Below are positions 63,984-64,000 of a stretch of 64,000 bases of DNA, piece after piece (position 1 is the first letter of the stretch; each line of letters opens with the position of its first letter). A program made the position numbers and the translations under genes. The stretch spans positions 1 through 64,000 of the forward strand of contig JABTUJ010000002.1 of assembly GCA_015075445.1 (NCBI GenBank), written 5' to 3'. This DNA comes from Verrucomicrobiales bacterium. GTDB taxonomy: Bacteria > Verrucomicrobiota > Verrucomicrobiia > Limisphaerales > J093. Below the pieces are notes generated by a model, which was not told the DNA's origin, made no database searches, and saw nothing but the letters and a program-made list of their open reading frames with translations.

Positions 63984-64000
63984 ATGATGGAGCCGTGTTG

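Overview
This is a GC-rich chromosomal window, most likely from Verrucomicrobiota, and the Limisphaerales/Pedosphaera side of the phylum fits best. The reasons are lineage-type hallmarks, not a search: giant secreted PQQ-propeller/Ig/InlB-like proteins sharing one C-terminal domain, an ECF-like sigma factor followed by a zinc-ribbon Ser/Thr kinase with WD40 repeats, ADOP-type MacB permeases, and an IS4-type transposase relic. No tRNA, rRNA or CRISPR array was seen.

Region 1 (1-27,350) is a fast-evolving plus-strand array of secreted proteins: a small Verrucomicrobial secreted protein, four PQQ-propeller paralogs (one fused in frame to an NHL-like protein, one extended by a long LVIVD-repeat region), a WD40 protein, and an M14-carboxypeptidase-like protein with repeated N-terminal modules. 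The array is littered with decay: a broken AraC regulator, a module copy with two stops, an orphan PQQ C-terminus and truncated 5' ends. Two toxin-antitoxin cassettes lie in it on the minus strand. One is an AbiE-type pair in reversed gene order, with a palindromic promoter, inside a 425-bp direct repeat. The other is an AbrB-Doc pair that truncates a secreted-protein gene.

Region 2 (27,350-41,200) holds a few small minus-strand DNA-binding genes, then ADOP permeases (one frameshifted, one about half length, one reduced to its N-terminus inside a chimeric ORF), a helical secreted protein, and the sigma-factor/kinase pair. It ends in a secreted-gene stub cut by a transposase remnant.

Region 3 (41,200-61,413) looks like a stress or dormancy island. 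It has a decayed CPA1-type antiporter, a GreA/Rnk-like factor, a CPA2 cation/proton antiporter, four UspA-family proteins, two hibernation-factor-like (HPF) proteins, a saccharopine-dehydrogenase-like protein next to homospermidine synthase, a broken mannose-1-phosphate guanylyltransferase, a single-domain response regulator, a histidine kinase with an NtrC-type activator, and a SLC13-like carrier with TrkA-C domains. The genes would plausibly serve ion and pH homeostasis, ribosome hibernation and polyamine synthesis under the two-component system, but that regulatory link is inferred.

Region 4 (61,414-64,000) carries mobile-element-like replication genes (AAA ATPase and primase-like) read on the minus strand into a clear terminator, joined to a secreted-protein fragment, with a TetR-type inverted repeat at the right edge. 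Many apparent frameshifts fall at G/C homopolymers, so some pseudogenes could be consensus errors.
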